Shown piece by piece: positions 51,859 to 64,000 of a stretch of DNA of 64,000 bases. Numbering within the stretch: position 1 is the first letter of the stretch; each line of letters begins with the position of its first letter. The position numbers and the translations under genes are program-made. The DNA is taken from assembly GCA_034620365.1 (NCBI GenBank), contig JAQGEQ010000316.1, positions 682,001 to 746,000 on the forward strand. Reading direction: 5' to 3'. The notes below the pieces were generated by a model that ran no database searches, was not told the origin of the DNA, and saw only the letters and a program-made list of their open reading frames with translations. The DNA is from Pegea sp. RAD2-039. Lineage: Eukaryota > Chordata > Thaliacea > Salpida > Salpidae.

Positions 51859-53483
51859 TATTACTATTGGTATTTACTCTATTGACTTCTAAAACCTAAA
51901 TACTGGTAATAAATAATTTGGATTAGTTCAGTTATACGGTTTTCAAAATTTTTGTCGAAATGTAAATAAAAAATAATAGTTTCAAACCTTGACTTGAATA
52001 ACAATTGTAATTGACATTTATAAAATTTTGTCTCAGTATAGAATAAAATAGCATAAAAAAATAACCTACAACTAATCTCAAGATATCTTGTAAATAAAAA
52101 CTTTTAAATGAAGTAAAAGACCTTCAATCAATCAGACTTAATTCACAATAACAAAAGTGTTGATGCTATCTTTGAAATATCAAAATGAAACAAAAAACAG
52201 GTAGTTTTATTTCCTTTTTTCTTTTTTGTCTCATTCAAAATTTACAAATAACAAATAGTACAATAATTATTAAATGTGAATTTAAAAACAGCTTTTCAAG
52301 TAAACTAAATATAAACATTACAAAAATGCTTTTGTCTGCTTGCTTAACGTTTTCTCTTTTAATAAGAATAACAATTGTTAGCAATTGTTTTTGTGACAAA
52401 CTTATATCTTGGGTTTTGGAAAGCACCGATTAAAATATTTGCTAAAGTCACGTGTGCGCTGTAAGAGAATATATAAAAATCATAAACGAAAAACAATTAT
52501 GGCAATACATTTTGTTTTTCTCAAATTTCTTTTGTCACCTATAACTATAAAAATATTTTGCAAACGCCTTTAATTAAGATCAGAAAGCTAGACAACAAAA
52601 AACAACAACTTGTAGTAAATAAGTTGTTAGCTGCTAATTTGCTGTAAAAAGTTTTTATTACTATAAAATAAAATAAAGATTTTATGAAAAATGGAAGCTT
52701 GGAAAATTCACCTCTAACTTGAGTTTATTTTCAAAATACGTTGACTACTTGTAAGTTTTATTTTAGAAAATCGAATTCTCTACACTCTTGCTGTTTTTTA
52801 TGCAGTTTTTTGTTGTAACTTAACAGGTTGTGTGATTAAATCAATTCAATTGAAGTCAAATCGGTTTTTTACCATCTCTCATTTCAAATGATAAATGTTG
52901 AGTTTAAACTAAAAAAGCTTTTTCTGTCTTACATTTTGATACGCTCTCATAAAATTTACAAAATTCAAATAATCTATTATACTAAATCACAGAATTATGT
53001 AAATAAGATAAACTTAGTTAAAAAAACAAGTAAACAGATTTAATCATTTGTGATAACTTGATGAATGATTAAACATTTTTCAAAGACTAATTTTACAATT
53101 AAACCTCAAAATTAACTCAAGGTTTTCAATGTTTTCTGATTAAACAAGTTGTTTAGTGGAGATAGACTTTGTACTTTAGACTGAAATCCATTTATTCCTG
53201 TTTAAAACTTTACATGTGAAAATAAAACTAAAAAAAACATCAGGTAAACACTTCAGACAAAAATTAGTCGGTCAATTGATTTCAATTTTTTCTAAAAATT
53301 CACTTTTATAGAAAACTAAAAACTTTGTCAAACTAAAACATCTACCAACCACATTTCCACTCTTTACATCTTAAACAAATTCAGTTTTTATAAAAAAAAA
53401 TTCTGATTTTCTAATTGTATCAACCATGTGTTGATTTGTTCAACAACAAACATTGTATAATTTTAAAGGTTTATTACAAATAT

Positions 53484-53690
53484 TTTCTAGCTACTTGATC
53501 GAGAACAAAACCACCAGCGTCTAATTGTTTCCGTGATTGTAGTAATGTTTTCAGCAAGAAGCTGTTTACGAGCTGCAGTTATTTTCTCCTTACCCTCTCT
53601 CGTGAGTTTCATGTTATTGTCGATTGAACTGAATGCTGCAAACCTCTTTGCAGACTTATGCTCAGATGAGGAAATGGTAAATAAATGTGA
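53484..53690. other. Unassigned coding-like island
   Basis: This segment is clearly less AT-rich than its flanks and open on both strands. The minus strand reads a charged, helix-like peptide (KLTREGKEKITAARKQLL, then ENITTITETIRRWWF) ending in TAG at about 53490. The plus strand is hydrophobic, flanked by an acceptor-like TTTTCTAG (53483-53490) and a donor-like GTAAAT (about 53681). It could be a gene fragment, exon or transposon remnant. No family was recognised. Confidence 0.3.
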
Positions 53691-54844
53691 AAATTGACAA
53701 ACTGAGATTTATTTCCCTGTGAAGTTATTAAAAAAACATTTTACATTCTTAAAAAAATGGGTTTTTACTACTTTTACAATTTTATTTTATTTTTTAAGCC
53801 TTTTTCCTAAGCTCGCCTTATTACGATAATCGTTTAGTCAAAAACAAATTTGATTTATACAAAACTTTATCGGAAATCCACTTTCAGTAATTTTCATAAA
53901 GTTTTCGTTCAAATTTTTCTATTTACACAACTCGATAACTTACTTTTGCTTAAATTTTTAAAAACATCCTTAAACTAATTTTAGATAACAAAGAAACAAA
54001 ATATAAACCACAAATGTGAAATAAAATAAAATAAAGATAAATTTCTTCGATATGATAAACTCTGTCAACTGTAAGTCAGTTTTATTCTGAAGAGTAAACT
54101 TTTTTGGTGAAATAAAAAATGTCAAAAAGTAAAAAAGCCACTAATAAAATTTTTGGTGGATTTATAGCAAGTGATAACTCTTTATTTTATAAAGTTTATA
54201 TTAGTAAAGAATTTATAAAGTTATTGGATAAAAGTTTTATGAAATAAAAACTTTAGGACTTTAAATACTTTTACAAATTGTTAAGTTCAATAATTAATCA
54301 AAACTAATTTTTAATTTTTAAGTTTTTGTAATAACTTTCAATAAGTGACTTTCAAAAAAATACTTCGCAATTATGTAAATTAGTAATTAAAAAAAACTTA
54401 TCCTGATAAGTATGAAGTAAATTATATATTAGAGACATTTTCTAAAACCTGAATGCACTGTATTATAAAACGTTCAATTAAATTCACAAAGATAAGAAAA
54501 AGATCAAGTTAATTATAATTGTTGGTAATTATAGATTTTCCAAAATATTCATTTTAAAAGCTCTCAAAAAATGTATTTCCAAAATAAAAACACAAAAATA
54601 TAACTTTAATAAAAAACTGAAACCTACCCTAACCCCTAGCAGACGACTATGATTACTTAAAACTTAAACAAATCTCTTCATTTTTGTTGAAAAAGTCTTT
54701 TAAGATCTGTCGATTTCAAATTGTTAAACAAACTCTATAATTTTGAGTCTAAATAACAGATTTCTTGACTTTTTAACGTCTTGAAGTAACTAATTAGGTA
54801 AAGAAAATTATGTTATAATTAGGAAATTTGTTTCAAGACCACTA

Positions 54845-55245
54845 AGCTATAAAAATGGATTCATAAATACATCTGCAGATGTTTGGATATCCAACGAAGA
54901 AGGTCTTAAAACAATCCCTAAAGTTAACTCATATAGGTCAACCTTTAGATGATTTCGACTAAGAAAGATAAGACAAAAAGTAATTCGAACCAACGCCCTG
55001 AGAAAACCATCTCGAAGTAAGTCACTGTCTTTTCCTTGGGTGCTAGAGCACAAAATAGTAAGAATCTCGAATACCGTGGGCAATTTGCAAACGAAAGAGT
55101 GGTTTAAAGTTGATAATTGATAGTAATTCCTTATTATGGGATGGCTTCTCTATCAGAAAGTTCTGATACCACTGGCATCTATAGCATTTGCAGCATTTAT
55201 TTGTTGCTTCCAAATAAATTACCTCTATCTGATAATAAACCTGAT
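54845..55245 (-). other. Unassigned island, possible repeat remnant
   Basis: GC-richer than its flanks, with overlapping short minus-strand ORFs (54847-55083 and 55043-55249) and a plus-strand ORF; no domain recognised. Frame breaks suggest a decayed element rather than a live gene. Confidence 0.25.
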
Positions 55246-56589
55246 ACAAGTAAATTATTTTTTAATCATATATTTAAAAAAAAGTCATCAGGCTTATGAT
55301 AAGGAAATACATTTTATCTATCTTAAAATCCAACTAACTTTTTGTGGCTTCGTAAACGTCAATAGAAACTGAATTAATCACCAGAACAACCTACATAAAA
55401 GTTCAAGGTTAAAGATTGACAATTGAATAGTTAATCATTAATTTAATTTGTGTTCAGATTACAAAATTTCTAAATTATACAACAAAAAATTAAAGTTTCA
55501 TAATAGATTATAAAATTGAGCAATTTATTTATTCATGGGTTTAAAAAACGCTAGATTTATTTTTAAATAAATATTAAAGTCCAAATTGGTAATTGATTTT
55601 CACTAACTATTTCTTAATTAAATGTATTTGGTGAAAATTTTGAAAATATTTTTTGTAATTGAATCGTTTAATGAAAAACACAAAAATTATTTCGATTAAA
55701 AACTATTCTTTTTCGGCGTATTAATATTTGAACTCATCAAATTTCCAAAACTTGGTCAAATTAATGAAGGCTCAATTGATGTGCAAAACTTTTTATAATT
55801 TTCAAGTCTTCTATTTTCGATACAAAGTTAATATCTTTTTTGATATATTTTTGGTTTCCAAGTGATACATAACTAAACTTAAACAGTTGACCAATTTAAA
55901 AGAAAATACCCAATTTATTTAACTTTTATTATTTTATAAATCTTTCAAAAAACTTTTTATTTAAATAATTAAGTATTTCATTCGTCATCATACTATATAA
56001 CAGTAAATAATTGAATAGAATGTTTATATTTGAATAATTAAGCAAACAAACTTTTAATGATTACTTTGTTAATTAAACATATTTAGTTAAATATAGGGTT
56101 TTTAGAGCTTTATCAAAGTAAAAACTAATTTTTACTCTGCTATTATTTTTAATAGAATCAGATCGATAAAGCAAATTTATTTTCTTAAAAATTGAATTTC
56201 AAGTTTTATTTATATCTAAACATATCATTCACAACCATATGATCAGTCATTTAAAGAAGTAGCATTTAATAACTGATGTACAGCATAGCATTACGAATTG
56301 GAGATTTTCCTTAACTTAACATCTCACTTTTCTTAATGATCTCACAGCCCACAATGAAAGTAATACTTCTTATGGCCTTTAAATGGCACGATTATGTTTC
56401 TAATTTTTTTTGAAAAATCGATCAATGTTGTTTACTTTATTGTAAAGAATTCTAATGATTCATACTTTTTTATCAATCTCTTCAAATTGTAAATCCGTCC
56501 AATTCTTTAATATAATGTCAATGCATCAATGCCATATCAAATTGGTGATATTAGAAAAATTGAATCTGTTTAGGCAACATATACGAGAT

Positions 56590-57168
56590 TGATATGCAGG
56601 AAACCTATTATTAAAAACGATAGTTATGAACATCGTCTTAGCTCCTTAAATTTAGATACTTAGGAAACTCGGTGCTTAGGGAATTCGATTTTTAAAATTA
56701 TCCACAATTTAATCGACCTTAAATTCGATGCTTTATTTTCCATTAGTCCTTCCCTTGAGTTATATCAACTTTGACGACAAATATTACATCTTCATAAGCT
56801 TATGACACCTGGTATATTAATTAAAGTAATTTTTCCAGATTATTATTTGGAACCAGCTGCCATCAGACATTGTCATGTCAAAATCGCTCGTGCTGTTCAA
56901 GCAGAATTTGAACCGTTTTAATATTGTCAACATTGTCATTTCAAAGCTGTGATTTTCTCCCTTTTTTATATCATTAACATTCTGGGTATTCATTCACTGT
57001 TATATTGTATGGGGACTACTAAAATGCCATGTTTTACATCTTTTTCTTTCTATACTTCTAACTTGATTATATATAATAGGAATTATTTGTGAGAATGTGT
57101 ATTAGGGATAGGTACTCTCTTCAGGCACCCTCCTTTGCGTTTATTGTAATAAATAAATAAAGCTACCT
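56590..57168 (+). mobile_element. LINE 3' end (C-terminal coding remnant plus 3' tail), copy 2
   Basis: At about 56620-56770 the plus strand reads DSYEHRLSSLNLDT (stop) ETRCLGNSIFKIIHNLIDL and FDALFSISPS. This matches the region after the RT of CR1/L2/Rex-like LINEs (usual form YEeRLxxLnLpTLexRRlRGDLIexYKIlnGl). The 3' UTR that follows matches 27440-27692 and ends TTTATTGTAATAAATAAATAAA. The frame is broken and the element is 5' truncated, as is normal for LINE insertions. It is a different LINE family from that at 28-30.7 kb. Confidence 0.72.
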
Positions 57169-58126
57169 CATAACAGTAAATAAACAAAAATGAATAAAAA
57201 ATAATTTAGTTAAACAGCTTAAGAATATCTTCAAATGTAATTTATAATTTTTACTTTTTATCTACTACCATTTTTGAAACAAATAGTCTTTATGTTTGTA
57301 TAGTATCAAAATTAAAAACTTACAAAAGTTGAAGATTTACTATTTTACTAAATAATAAAATAAAAATCAAGCTTTACAAAAATCATCAAGGAAAAAAAAT
57401 ATGTTTAAAATTGAACTTGTAAAATTTTATGTGAAATCTTCAACTTTATGGGAAAAAACAATACACTGATAAGTTACTACCAACTTTTAATGTATTTTTT
57501 CACAAGATTTAAAAATACAGAAGGTGAAAATTAATGATAAAGTTATGGATAATTTTGTATATCTATTTAAAGTACAAAACATTCGATAAATTAGAGACAA
57601 ATGTAATTGACAATCTAATTTATATTTTTTATAAAAAACTGTTTTTGTTACGATTTATCTTGCATACAAAACATAAAATTGAAATGATAGAAATAGTTGG
57701 TTTGCTACAAAAAGCATTATAATGAATGTCAAACAAGTTACATTTGGAAGTTTCGGTGTCAGCATTTGTTCAAAAACTGTTTTAATTTCCTCCAAATAAT
57801 CATGTTTGAAAATCAAACCAAAAAGTCAAAAATCAATTGATTCAACTTGATTTATTTTTGATACAAATATATTTGTAATTTATTTATAAATTAAACTGTG
57901 TGCGGTTTTTTAATTTAAATGTTTGCTTTTAATCATTTTATTACCTATCAAACATTTTACTAAAAACTTTACATCAATTGTATCAGCTTTTAAATTTCTT
58001 TATAGAAGAAAACATTAAAAAAAACATAAAAAAGCTACCAAGGTTTATAAATTTTCAAAGCTATTCACAAAATTTACATAATATTAAAGTAAATAAAGGT
58101 ATTTTCAACAATTTTTGGAAAATGGT
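57169..58126. other. Intergenic, AT-rich
   Basis: A 62-codon plus ORF at 57534-57722 has no recognisable domain and a strongly AT-driven residue mix; nothing else is seen. Confidence 0.35.
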
Positions 58127-59168
58127 TTAACATTTTCCACATTTTTTTGCGCACATATCTGATACTATCAGATTGGAGCATTTGCTTGCTTTGTAAATTT
58201 GGCAAATACTTTTATCCATACATTTGAAGTTATCTGAAATAAAAGAACTTTTTAAGCAATAGTTTATAATTTGTTTGAAGAAAGTATTTATTCAGAAAAA
58301 TTAAGTAATAAAATCTACTATCAAGAGATGGTGAAAGTAATTTATTACATTCATTATTCAATGTAATTTTTACTTTGAAGTCTTCAACTAAACCAGAAAC
58401 TAATCTTACCCTTTTTATCATTATTGAAGTCACAAAGTCCACAAGATTTTTTACAGACTTTTTTAAGCTTCTTACCCCAAACTGGGTGTTTGCAGAACTG
58501 GCGGTAAATAGTACAATCTGAATAAATGTCACTGCAACCTATAAACGAGACTTAAAAGAATTTTCGATTTATTTTTGTGTAACTTACTTATTTCTGAACA
58601 ACCACTACATGTTTTAAAACACATTTCTGAAAAATCTTCAAAATGACATAACTCTCGCTTGCACCAAGCGCTCGAATCAAAGCATTCTATGAAAAAAAAA
58701 ACAATTTTTTGTTAACTTCTTTATTATTTTGTATTTTTATTTATTTTAACCTCAAATTCGTGTAAGTCAGATTTTATCGACTTTTTAAGTTCTTTAAATT
58801 TGCATTTAAATTCGACATTTAAATTTTTGTTAGACATTTTAAACATTAGACATAAAGTAAATATTATGAAAAATTATTATTTCAAAGATGTTTGAATCTT
58901 AAACATAAATAAAGTTTGTTATTTACTCATTCAAAGATTTAATTAATATTACTTTGATTTGCTGCAGCAGGCCAAATCGACAACAGTCCACAAAAAGCAT
59001 AAAATCTATACAAAAATGAAGAAATATTATTTAGTGAAATCAAAAATAAATCTATATTAAAATTGGAACTAAAGCAAAACATTATTTTACATTCTTGAAT
59101 TTGTATTTTTTTTCAACTTTTTCAAGTTTAAATAACACCTACCTCAAGAAAATTTGCAATGTTTTCAT
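58127..59168 (-). CDS. Secreted protein with three ShKT domains, 137 aa, five exons
   Basis: Exons on the minus strand are 59143-59168, 58953-59005, 58588-58686, 58410-58538 and 58127-58233 (TAA 58127-58129). They total 414 nt, 137 residues, with matching phases and GT-AG borders. The first two exons give a signal peptide (MKTLQIFLRF through a Trp-Pro-Ala-Ala-Ala cleavage region). Each later exon is essentially one ShKT module: six cysteines per module ending in a C-x3-C-x2-C motif (FKTCSGC, KKSCGLC and AKKCGKC). The first two modules lack the typical C-x-D start spacing in part; the third begins CMDKSICQ. ShKT folds occur in nematode, flatworm and cnidarian secreted proteins as potassium-channel blockers or as extracellular modules; which holds here cannot be told. 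The exon-per-domain layout suggests growth by exon duplication. The ORF visible at 58230-58532 is a shadow in another frame. Confidence 0.85.
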
Positions 59169-61815
59169 TATTTTTTCACAATAATTGTTAAAAGTTGTTA
59201 ATTTTCCGAAAGCTAAAAGTATAAATAAAAAAACAACGAATTTATGAAAGTCCTAAAACTGAATAAAAAATTAGAAAAATAAAACTTTTAAGCCTATATT
59301 AATAAACGTATGTAATTAACAACGAAAGATGTGAAAAAATTCAATATTAAACCTTGAAAATATTAATCAATTACAAATGTGGGAGTTATTATTTGCTAAC
59401 TTGTGATATAGTAGTGGCAGCTTTTACTCGGTGGGAAAAATTTTATTTATTATCTTATAGATATTATCAGAAGTTCTTATCAATAAGAAATGTTTTATCA
59501 AAAAAGAACAGATGAATAAATAGTGACAAAAATGTGACTAGAGATAAAATTATATCAAATATTTAAAAAATCAAAGAATTTTGAAAGAAGCTTCTTATAT
59601 AATGTTTTTATTTGAAGTTAAACTTCATTTACAAATTCTATAATAACTGGCTGAAAACTATTAGATAAATTATTGTTAAAATAGTTTTGATAAAATAACT
59701 ATAATAGATTTTTATTAAATGCTAAAAATTACTTAAAGTAAAATAAGTTTATCTTTTAACTAATGATTTAATCAAAATTCTTGCTATTAATATTTTTAAT
59801 AATAGAATCGTACAATGTAGTCTAAAGTCATCAATTTCATTTTTAAGCAATTAATTTTTTTTTTGACAAACTTCAAATCATTAATTGCAACAATAAAACT
59901 TGATAAACCAGATTTTCTGCATTATGATGCTAGCAACTTGATAAATCATTTATGATTATCGATAAACATCTATATTGACTTCTAGAGAATGTGATTCAAC
60001 AAATTTAAAAACTGTTTTACTGAAAGTACTAACTTAAAATAAAGTTGCTTAAACTTCAAAAGTAAGAACATTTGAACCAATAAAAGGCTACTCATTTTTT
60101 TAAAGTTATTTGTATAAATTATAGCCTACGGCAACATGTAACTTACTGAAATTGAATTTATTTGAAAGAACAAACTGTCAGTAAGTTTTGATGTTTACAA
60201 ATTTTCTTTTTTCTTTATTTTAGCTTTTAGCATAATTTTCTGTTTTCAAATTTAAGTCACTTAATTTTGACAATAAAGTCCTAATCTTTTACAGTTTGAA
60301 AATGATTTTTTACTACAAGGAAAAGTATAATAAAGTTTTAAATAAATTAGCAATATGATCAGATAAAATATAAAAAGATAAAATGATTAAAATATCCTAT
60401 CGCGCTCATTGTTGAGACTGATTCTTTAAAAATTCTTTTTTGTACAGCTAAGGTTTGAAGTTATTGAAATCAATTATTTAATCAAATATGTTTGTAATTG
60501 TGAAGTAAATTCATCTGCCTCACAAAAACTAAATACCTAATAAACAATTGTTATTTTTCGGTGAAATTTCTCGTTATGTTTTCAGCATTTTAATGTCGAA
60601 CCCTGAAAATTATGTTGATGTAAAGATGCTTCCAGACACTTTTTTTTTATTGTTTAAAATTTGTTTCCTATACAGATTTAAGATTAAAGCTTACAGTATA
60701 AGAGTGAAATATTTTCTTAAAACTTTATTCTAGTCTTACTTTTAAGTATTTTCATTCATAATCAGACAAGTTGGGGCTTGTACTCACAAAATTGTTGTGT
60801 CAAGTCAATTGAGATCTTTCTAATTTGTGAATTGATACAAGATAGTATACTGGACAAGAAATCATCCAAAGGATACTTCACCTTCATACATTGATAGATG
60901 GTATTATAGAGATCGAGGTAGAGAAACGACAAATTATATTACATAGCTTCAATGGCTACTTCTAGATTTTAATTGACTTTCTTGTCAGTTGTTCCATCTG
61001 ATGCTATTTGAGAATTAAGATATTAGCTACGATTAAAAGAAGTATTAAAACTTTCATAGTAGAAAAAAATTTCCATCAAATACAAAAAAAATCATAAAGC
61101 AATTGTTGCTCTAAAAATAAATTTAACAATTATCAGAAGGCTGAAAATATAACGGTATTGTACCCTTCACTGATATGAAAGAGCTCTTTATTTTAAATTA
61201 ACATTTTTATCTAAGCAACAATTTTTATACAAAGTCTACTAAATCAAAGTTATAGTAATTCCATTCAAGGTGTTGAAAGCAGTCAGTGTTAGCAAAATTT
61301 ATCGATGAAAAGCATATTAGAAATTTGTTGAACCATTAGGTTTTTCTGCCATAAAAGTAAAGCTAAAACTCTTTCGGAAGATATTTTTGTCTTAATAATT
61401 TTCTAAATGGTTTCAGAAAGCGATTTAGTTTCTGATTACAAACGTAATTTAAATGTAGTTCTTTTTAATTAATGAGGAAATTTTAATTTTAAAAATTATC
61501 ATCAAATAAACACTTGTCATGAAAGTGCACTTTCAAATTTTCACTTGTCATCACTTTTTCTTTTCATATTTTTATAAATCACTCAAATCTAAATATTAAA
61601 AGTTCACTGTTCAACGAAATTTTTAACTTTTTGTAAATTTGATAAAATCAAAAATGTTATCACCATTTTTTTCATTTGATCATATCATGCTATTAAAAGA
61701 AGAATAAATAATGTTTTATCTTTTTTGTACACCATTCAAAAAAGTTTTTAAAAATAAAAACTTTGGTTTGTATTAAAAAAGTAAGAAAAAATAAAGAGTT
61801 TTGAAAATAAATTCT
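59169..61815. other. Intergenic, AT-rich
   Basis: This should hold the ShKT gene promoter (near 59.2 kb) and the 3' UTR of the protease gene. A less AT-rich patch at about 60760-61000 may be a repeat remnant. The 61-codon plus ORF at 60548-60733 is not supported. Confidence 0.35.
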
Positions 61816-63845
61816 TTAAACACTCTCTTCAATGTCAGATTGATTTGTAAGAAGATTTTTTGGAAGAACCTGGAAATCTCCAATCACTGCTACAACTGCT
61901 TTGTTTTGTTTAAATGAAATATTACAAAGTTGTTTGTTACAACTGATGGTTTGTAAGGAAGAACCACTACAAGTTGGGTTAGTGTCTGCTCCTTTCCAGC
62001 AGAACCTCTGTCGAAACTTCTCCCCACTGCCACAAGATTTCGAACATAAGGACCAGCTTGTCCAGCCGGACCACTGACTTCTGTCTAAATTTAGAAAATT
62101 TGAGGTCAGTTTGAAATTTTTGTTTTTATTGTAATTGTTTTATTTTAAATCTATTTTTACATTTAAGGCTGAATTAAATTTTATTTTAGATTTTACTTTT
62201 TAATAAAGTTTTATACAAATTTTTATTATGTATTTCTTAAGGTATTTTTGAAATATATTACTAAACTTAAAAATTATTATTATTATTATTAATATTATTA
62301 ATATAGAGAAATAAAAATAAATACGTATACTTCTACAACTATTAACATAATATACTTGTTATATTATTTTTCTGCTTATAAAAACCAATATATTTTATTT
62401 ATTTATTGGACTTAGTTTAGGAAATTAGATTTTCCACAAGTTTAAAATTAAATAACTTTATGAATAAAAGTTTAAATCTTTATATATAAAGACTGAAATT
62501 TAAAACTTTAAAGATTGTCTTTTTTATTTAGTTGAAACTTCAAGCAAATTATATCAATCTAAATTTCTTACTTGTTTCTTCCTCGAAATATTTATTACAT
62601 AACATGAGTTTTTTTTTTAATTTAGTTTAAAATATCTCATTTATAAGATTTTATTACAAATATCAAACTTTACATTGCTTTTCACAAGTTTTTGTCTTGG
62701 TAGATACAATTTTGGTTATCTCGCTGATCCAGTCTTCATACTCTAAAACATTTGTATATAATCCATAAGACCGACCACAACTCCTACCAGATGATGTGAT
62801 TCCAGCTAAGAACCATGAACAGGTAGCACAGCGTTGACACATGAGAGGTCCTCCTGAGTCTCCTGAAATTGAAAGTTTAAGTTATGTGTTTGTGTTTGTG
62901 GTGCTTCCAATTTCAAACCTTGACAAGTATCTTTAAGTCCTTTTTCATCTCCCGCACAAAATAATAAATTTGAATCAATCAAATTATGAATATGAGGGTA
63001 TGAAAGCTTACAATCCTTTTTAGGAGCTATTTTCAAGTCTACTTCTTGTAAATAATTGGCTAAATTGTTTTTTGGACCTAAAACGAATAAATTTACAAAA
63101 ACATTTAAAATAATTTCAACATTTTTTTACTTGTAACTCCAAAACCAGTTGCCCAGCAAGTAGTACCAGGTGAAACCTTTTCTCCATTTGGTAAACACAC
63201 CGGAAAAATTAGTGAGTTGATATTTACAGGAATATCAAGCCCAATTAAAACGACATCTCTCATTGCAAAGTATTCATTCGAATATTCAGGATGGAAAATT
63301 ACCTTCAAAGACAAATACAAAATATTTTGACATAAAATCGGAAGTTATTTCTTCTAATGTTTAAATTCAATTAATATCTAGCTACATATGTTCCCAAATT
63401 CATTTTTGTAATAAATTAAATGTTGAAATCTCTTTTTATTTACAAATTGAAATGTTAATCCTAAAATTAACAAAAAAATAATTTTGGTTGGATATTAAAA
63501 AACAAAAATTTTATAAGAAACTCTAAATTAAATCTTTGTAATTAGACATCATTTATTTAATCCTTTTATAATTTGTTGTGAAGAAAAATTTTTGTAAAAC
63601 TTTTATGTTAAAGTAATAAATATTATGTTTTGTAGACAAATAATTTACATTTAAATTGCTTGTAGAATAGATATAATTGCTATTAAATTGTACATGTATG
63701 ACGAAAAACATTTGTTTCTAGACTTCAAACTTTTACTCTTACCGTTTTAAGTTTGCGCTTCTGAACATGTGATTCGTCTTCATAACTAGAATTTGCTTTT
63801 AATCTTCCAAAAACTAATTCTACTTTTGAAGAAGCAGTTATGCTG
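61816..63845 (-). CDS. Trypsin-like serine protease with C-terminal TSP1 repeat, 5' partial
   Basis: Exons on the minus strand are 63743-63845, 63131-63302, 62919-63077, 62674-62872 and 61816-62094 (TAA 61816-61818). The exon with the catalytic His would lie beyond the window. Seen here are VIFHPEY then MRDVVLIGL with the catalytic Asp, FPVCLP, CWATGFG, FCAGDEKGLKDTCQ, GDSGGPLMC with the catalytic Ser, and GLYTNVLEYEDWI. Six residues before the Ser is an Asp, which in this family gives trypsin-like cleavage after Lys or Arg. The last exon is a thrombospondin type 1 repeat: SQWSGWTSWSLCSKSCGSG, then Arg/Cys-rich core to CNKQLC. This is followed by a 42-residue tail. A CQRCATC cluster after GGP adds two cysteines not usual in trypsins. 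The protein is most likely secreted; the substrate is unknown. Confidence 0.9.
62272..62304. repeat. (ATT)n microsatellite
   Basis: Nearly pure ATT/TTA runs in the intron between the protease and TSP1 exons. Confidence 0.7.
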
Positions 63846-64000
63846 CTATAAATTGATAAATATCAAAGTAAATATCAATTGAATGGTAAATGAACGATTA
63901 TGTGATATAAGTAGCAATAACAACTAAGATCTAATTTGCACAAAAGTTAATTTTTTGTGAAATAATGCAGAAAATTTGATATAGAATAAAGCAAACAAAT

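Larger units (their letters stand above)
51859..56560. other. Mostly empty intergenic stretch
   Basis: AT-rich, and should include the SLC43 promoter. Two less AT-rich islands are listed separately (53484-53690 and 54845-55245). An 82-codon plus ORF at 52185-52433 starts like a signal peptide, but it has no homology I recognise and the opposite strand is equally open; not accepted as a gene. Confidence 0.35.

Noticed and set aside
52185-52433. 82-codon plus ORF with signal-like start
   Set aside because: The opposite strand is equally open, the composition is AT-driven and no domain is visible; could be revisited with RNA data.
57534-57722. 62-codon plus ORF rich in Ile/Leu/Tyr/Lys
   Set aside because: Typical chance ORF in AT-rich DNA, with no splice, signal or domain evidence.
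58230-58532. 100-codon minus ORF
   Set aside because: Wrong frame for most of its length; the spliced ShKT gene explains the locus with conserved cysteines and splice sites.

Overview
This is a eukaryotic nuclear window, AT-rich (roughly 70% or more by eye), from an invertebrate animal. All protein genes are split. Many introns are only about 48-57 bp, with plain GT...(T)n-AG borders, mixed with introns of 1-3 kb. Nothing bacterial (operons, Shine-Dalgarno sites, CRISPR) is present. The species cannot be named from sequence alone. The tiny introns, the AT richness, and the Ty3/Gypsy and APE-type LINE remnants would fit a flatworm or similar lophotrochozoan, but this is only a guess.

Layout. 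(1) 1-9185, plus strand: the 3' three quarters of a DLEC1 (CFAP81-type) ciliary gene, at least 27 exons, joined here by splice site and homology into one open frame of about 1,450 codons. One of its introns holds two tRNA-Gln genes (anticodons TTG and CTG). (2) 9835-22002, minus strand: a large, unrecognised C2H2 zinc-finger gene, convergent with DLEC1, with a huge low-complexity exon carrying three separate in-frame tandem repeats. (3) 22.05-26.1 kb: very AT-rich sequence with no visible gene. (4) 26.1-31.8 kb: a graveyard of transposable elements, with a Ty3/Gypsy LTR/gag/protease fragment and an RNase H fragment on the plus strand, separated by a decayed LINE on the minus strand. (5) 32894-33346, minus: a small single-exon ORF that reads as a divergent ADF/cofilin fold. 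(6) 36-38 kb: more repeat debris, including an LTR-like piece and a tRNA-like B-box joined to the LINE 5' region. (7) 39430-45837, minus: AMP deaminase, AMPD2-like, complete. (8) 48017-51858, minus: an SLC43 (LAT3/LAT4) family transporter, complete. (9) 52-58 kb: no gene apart from a second LINE 3' end at 56.6-57.2 kb and some unassigned coding-like islands. (10) 58127-59168, minus: a compact five-exon gene, missed by single-ORF calling, for a secreted protein made of three ShKT domains. (11) 61816-63845, minus: a trypsin-like serine protease with a C-terminal thrombospondin type 1 repeat; its 5' end lies outside the window.

The genes do not form a pathway; this is an ordinary animal gene neighbourhood. 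The most interesting material is the multi-exon ShKT gene, the protease-TSP1 fusion, the ADF-like single-exon gene, the repeat-rich zinc-finger gene, the tRNA pair nested in DLEC1 and the nested transposons. I found no clear novel system. Exon borders were assigned by hand from splice consensus, frame continuity and remembered family sequences, so individual borders may be off by a few bases.
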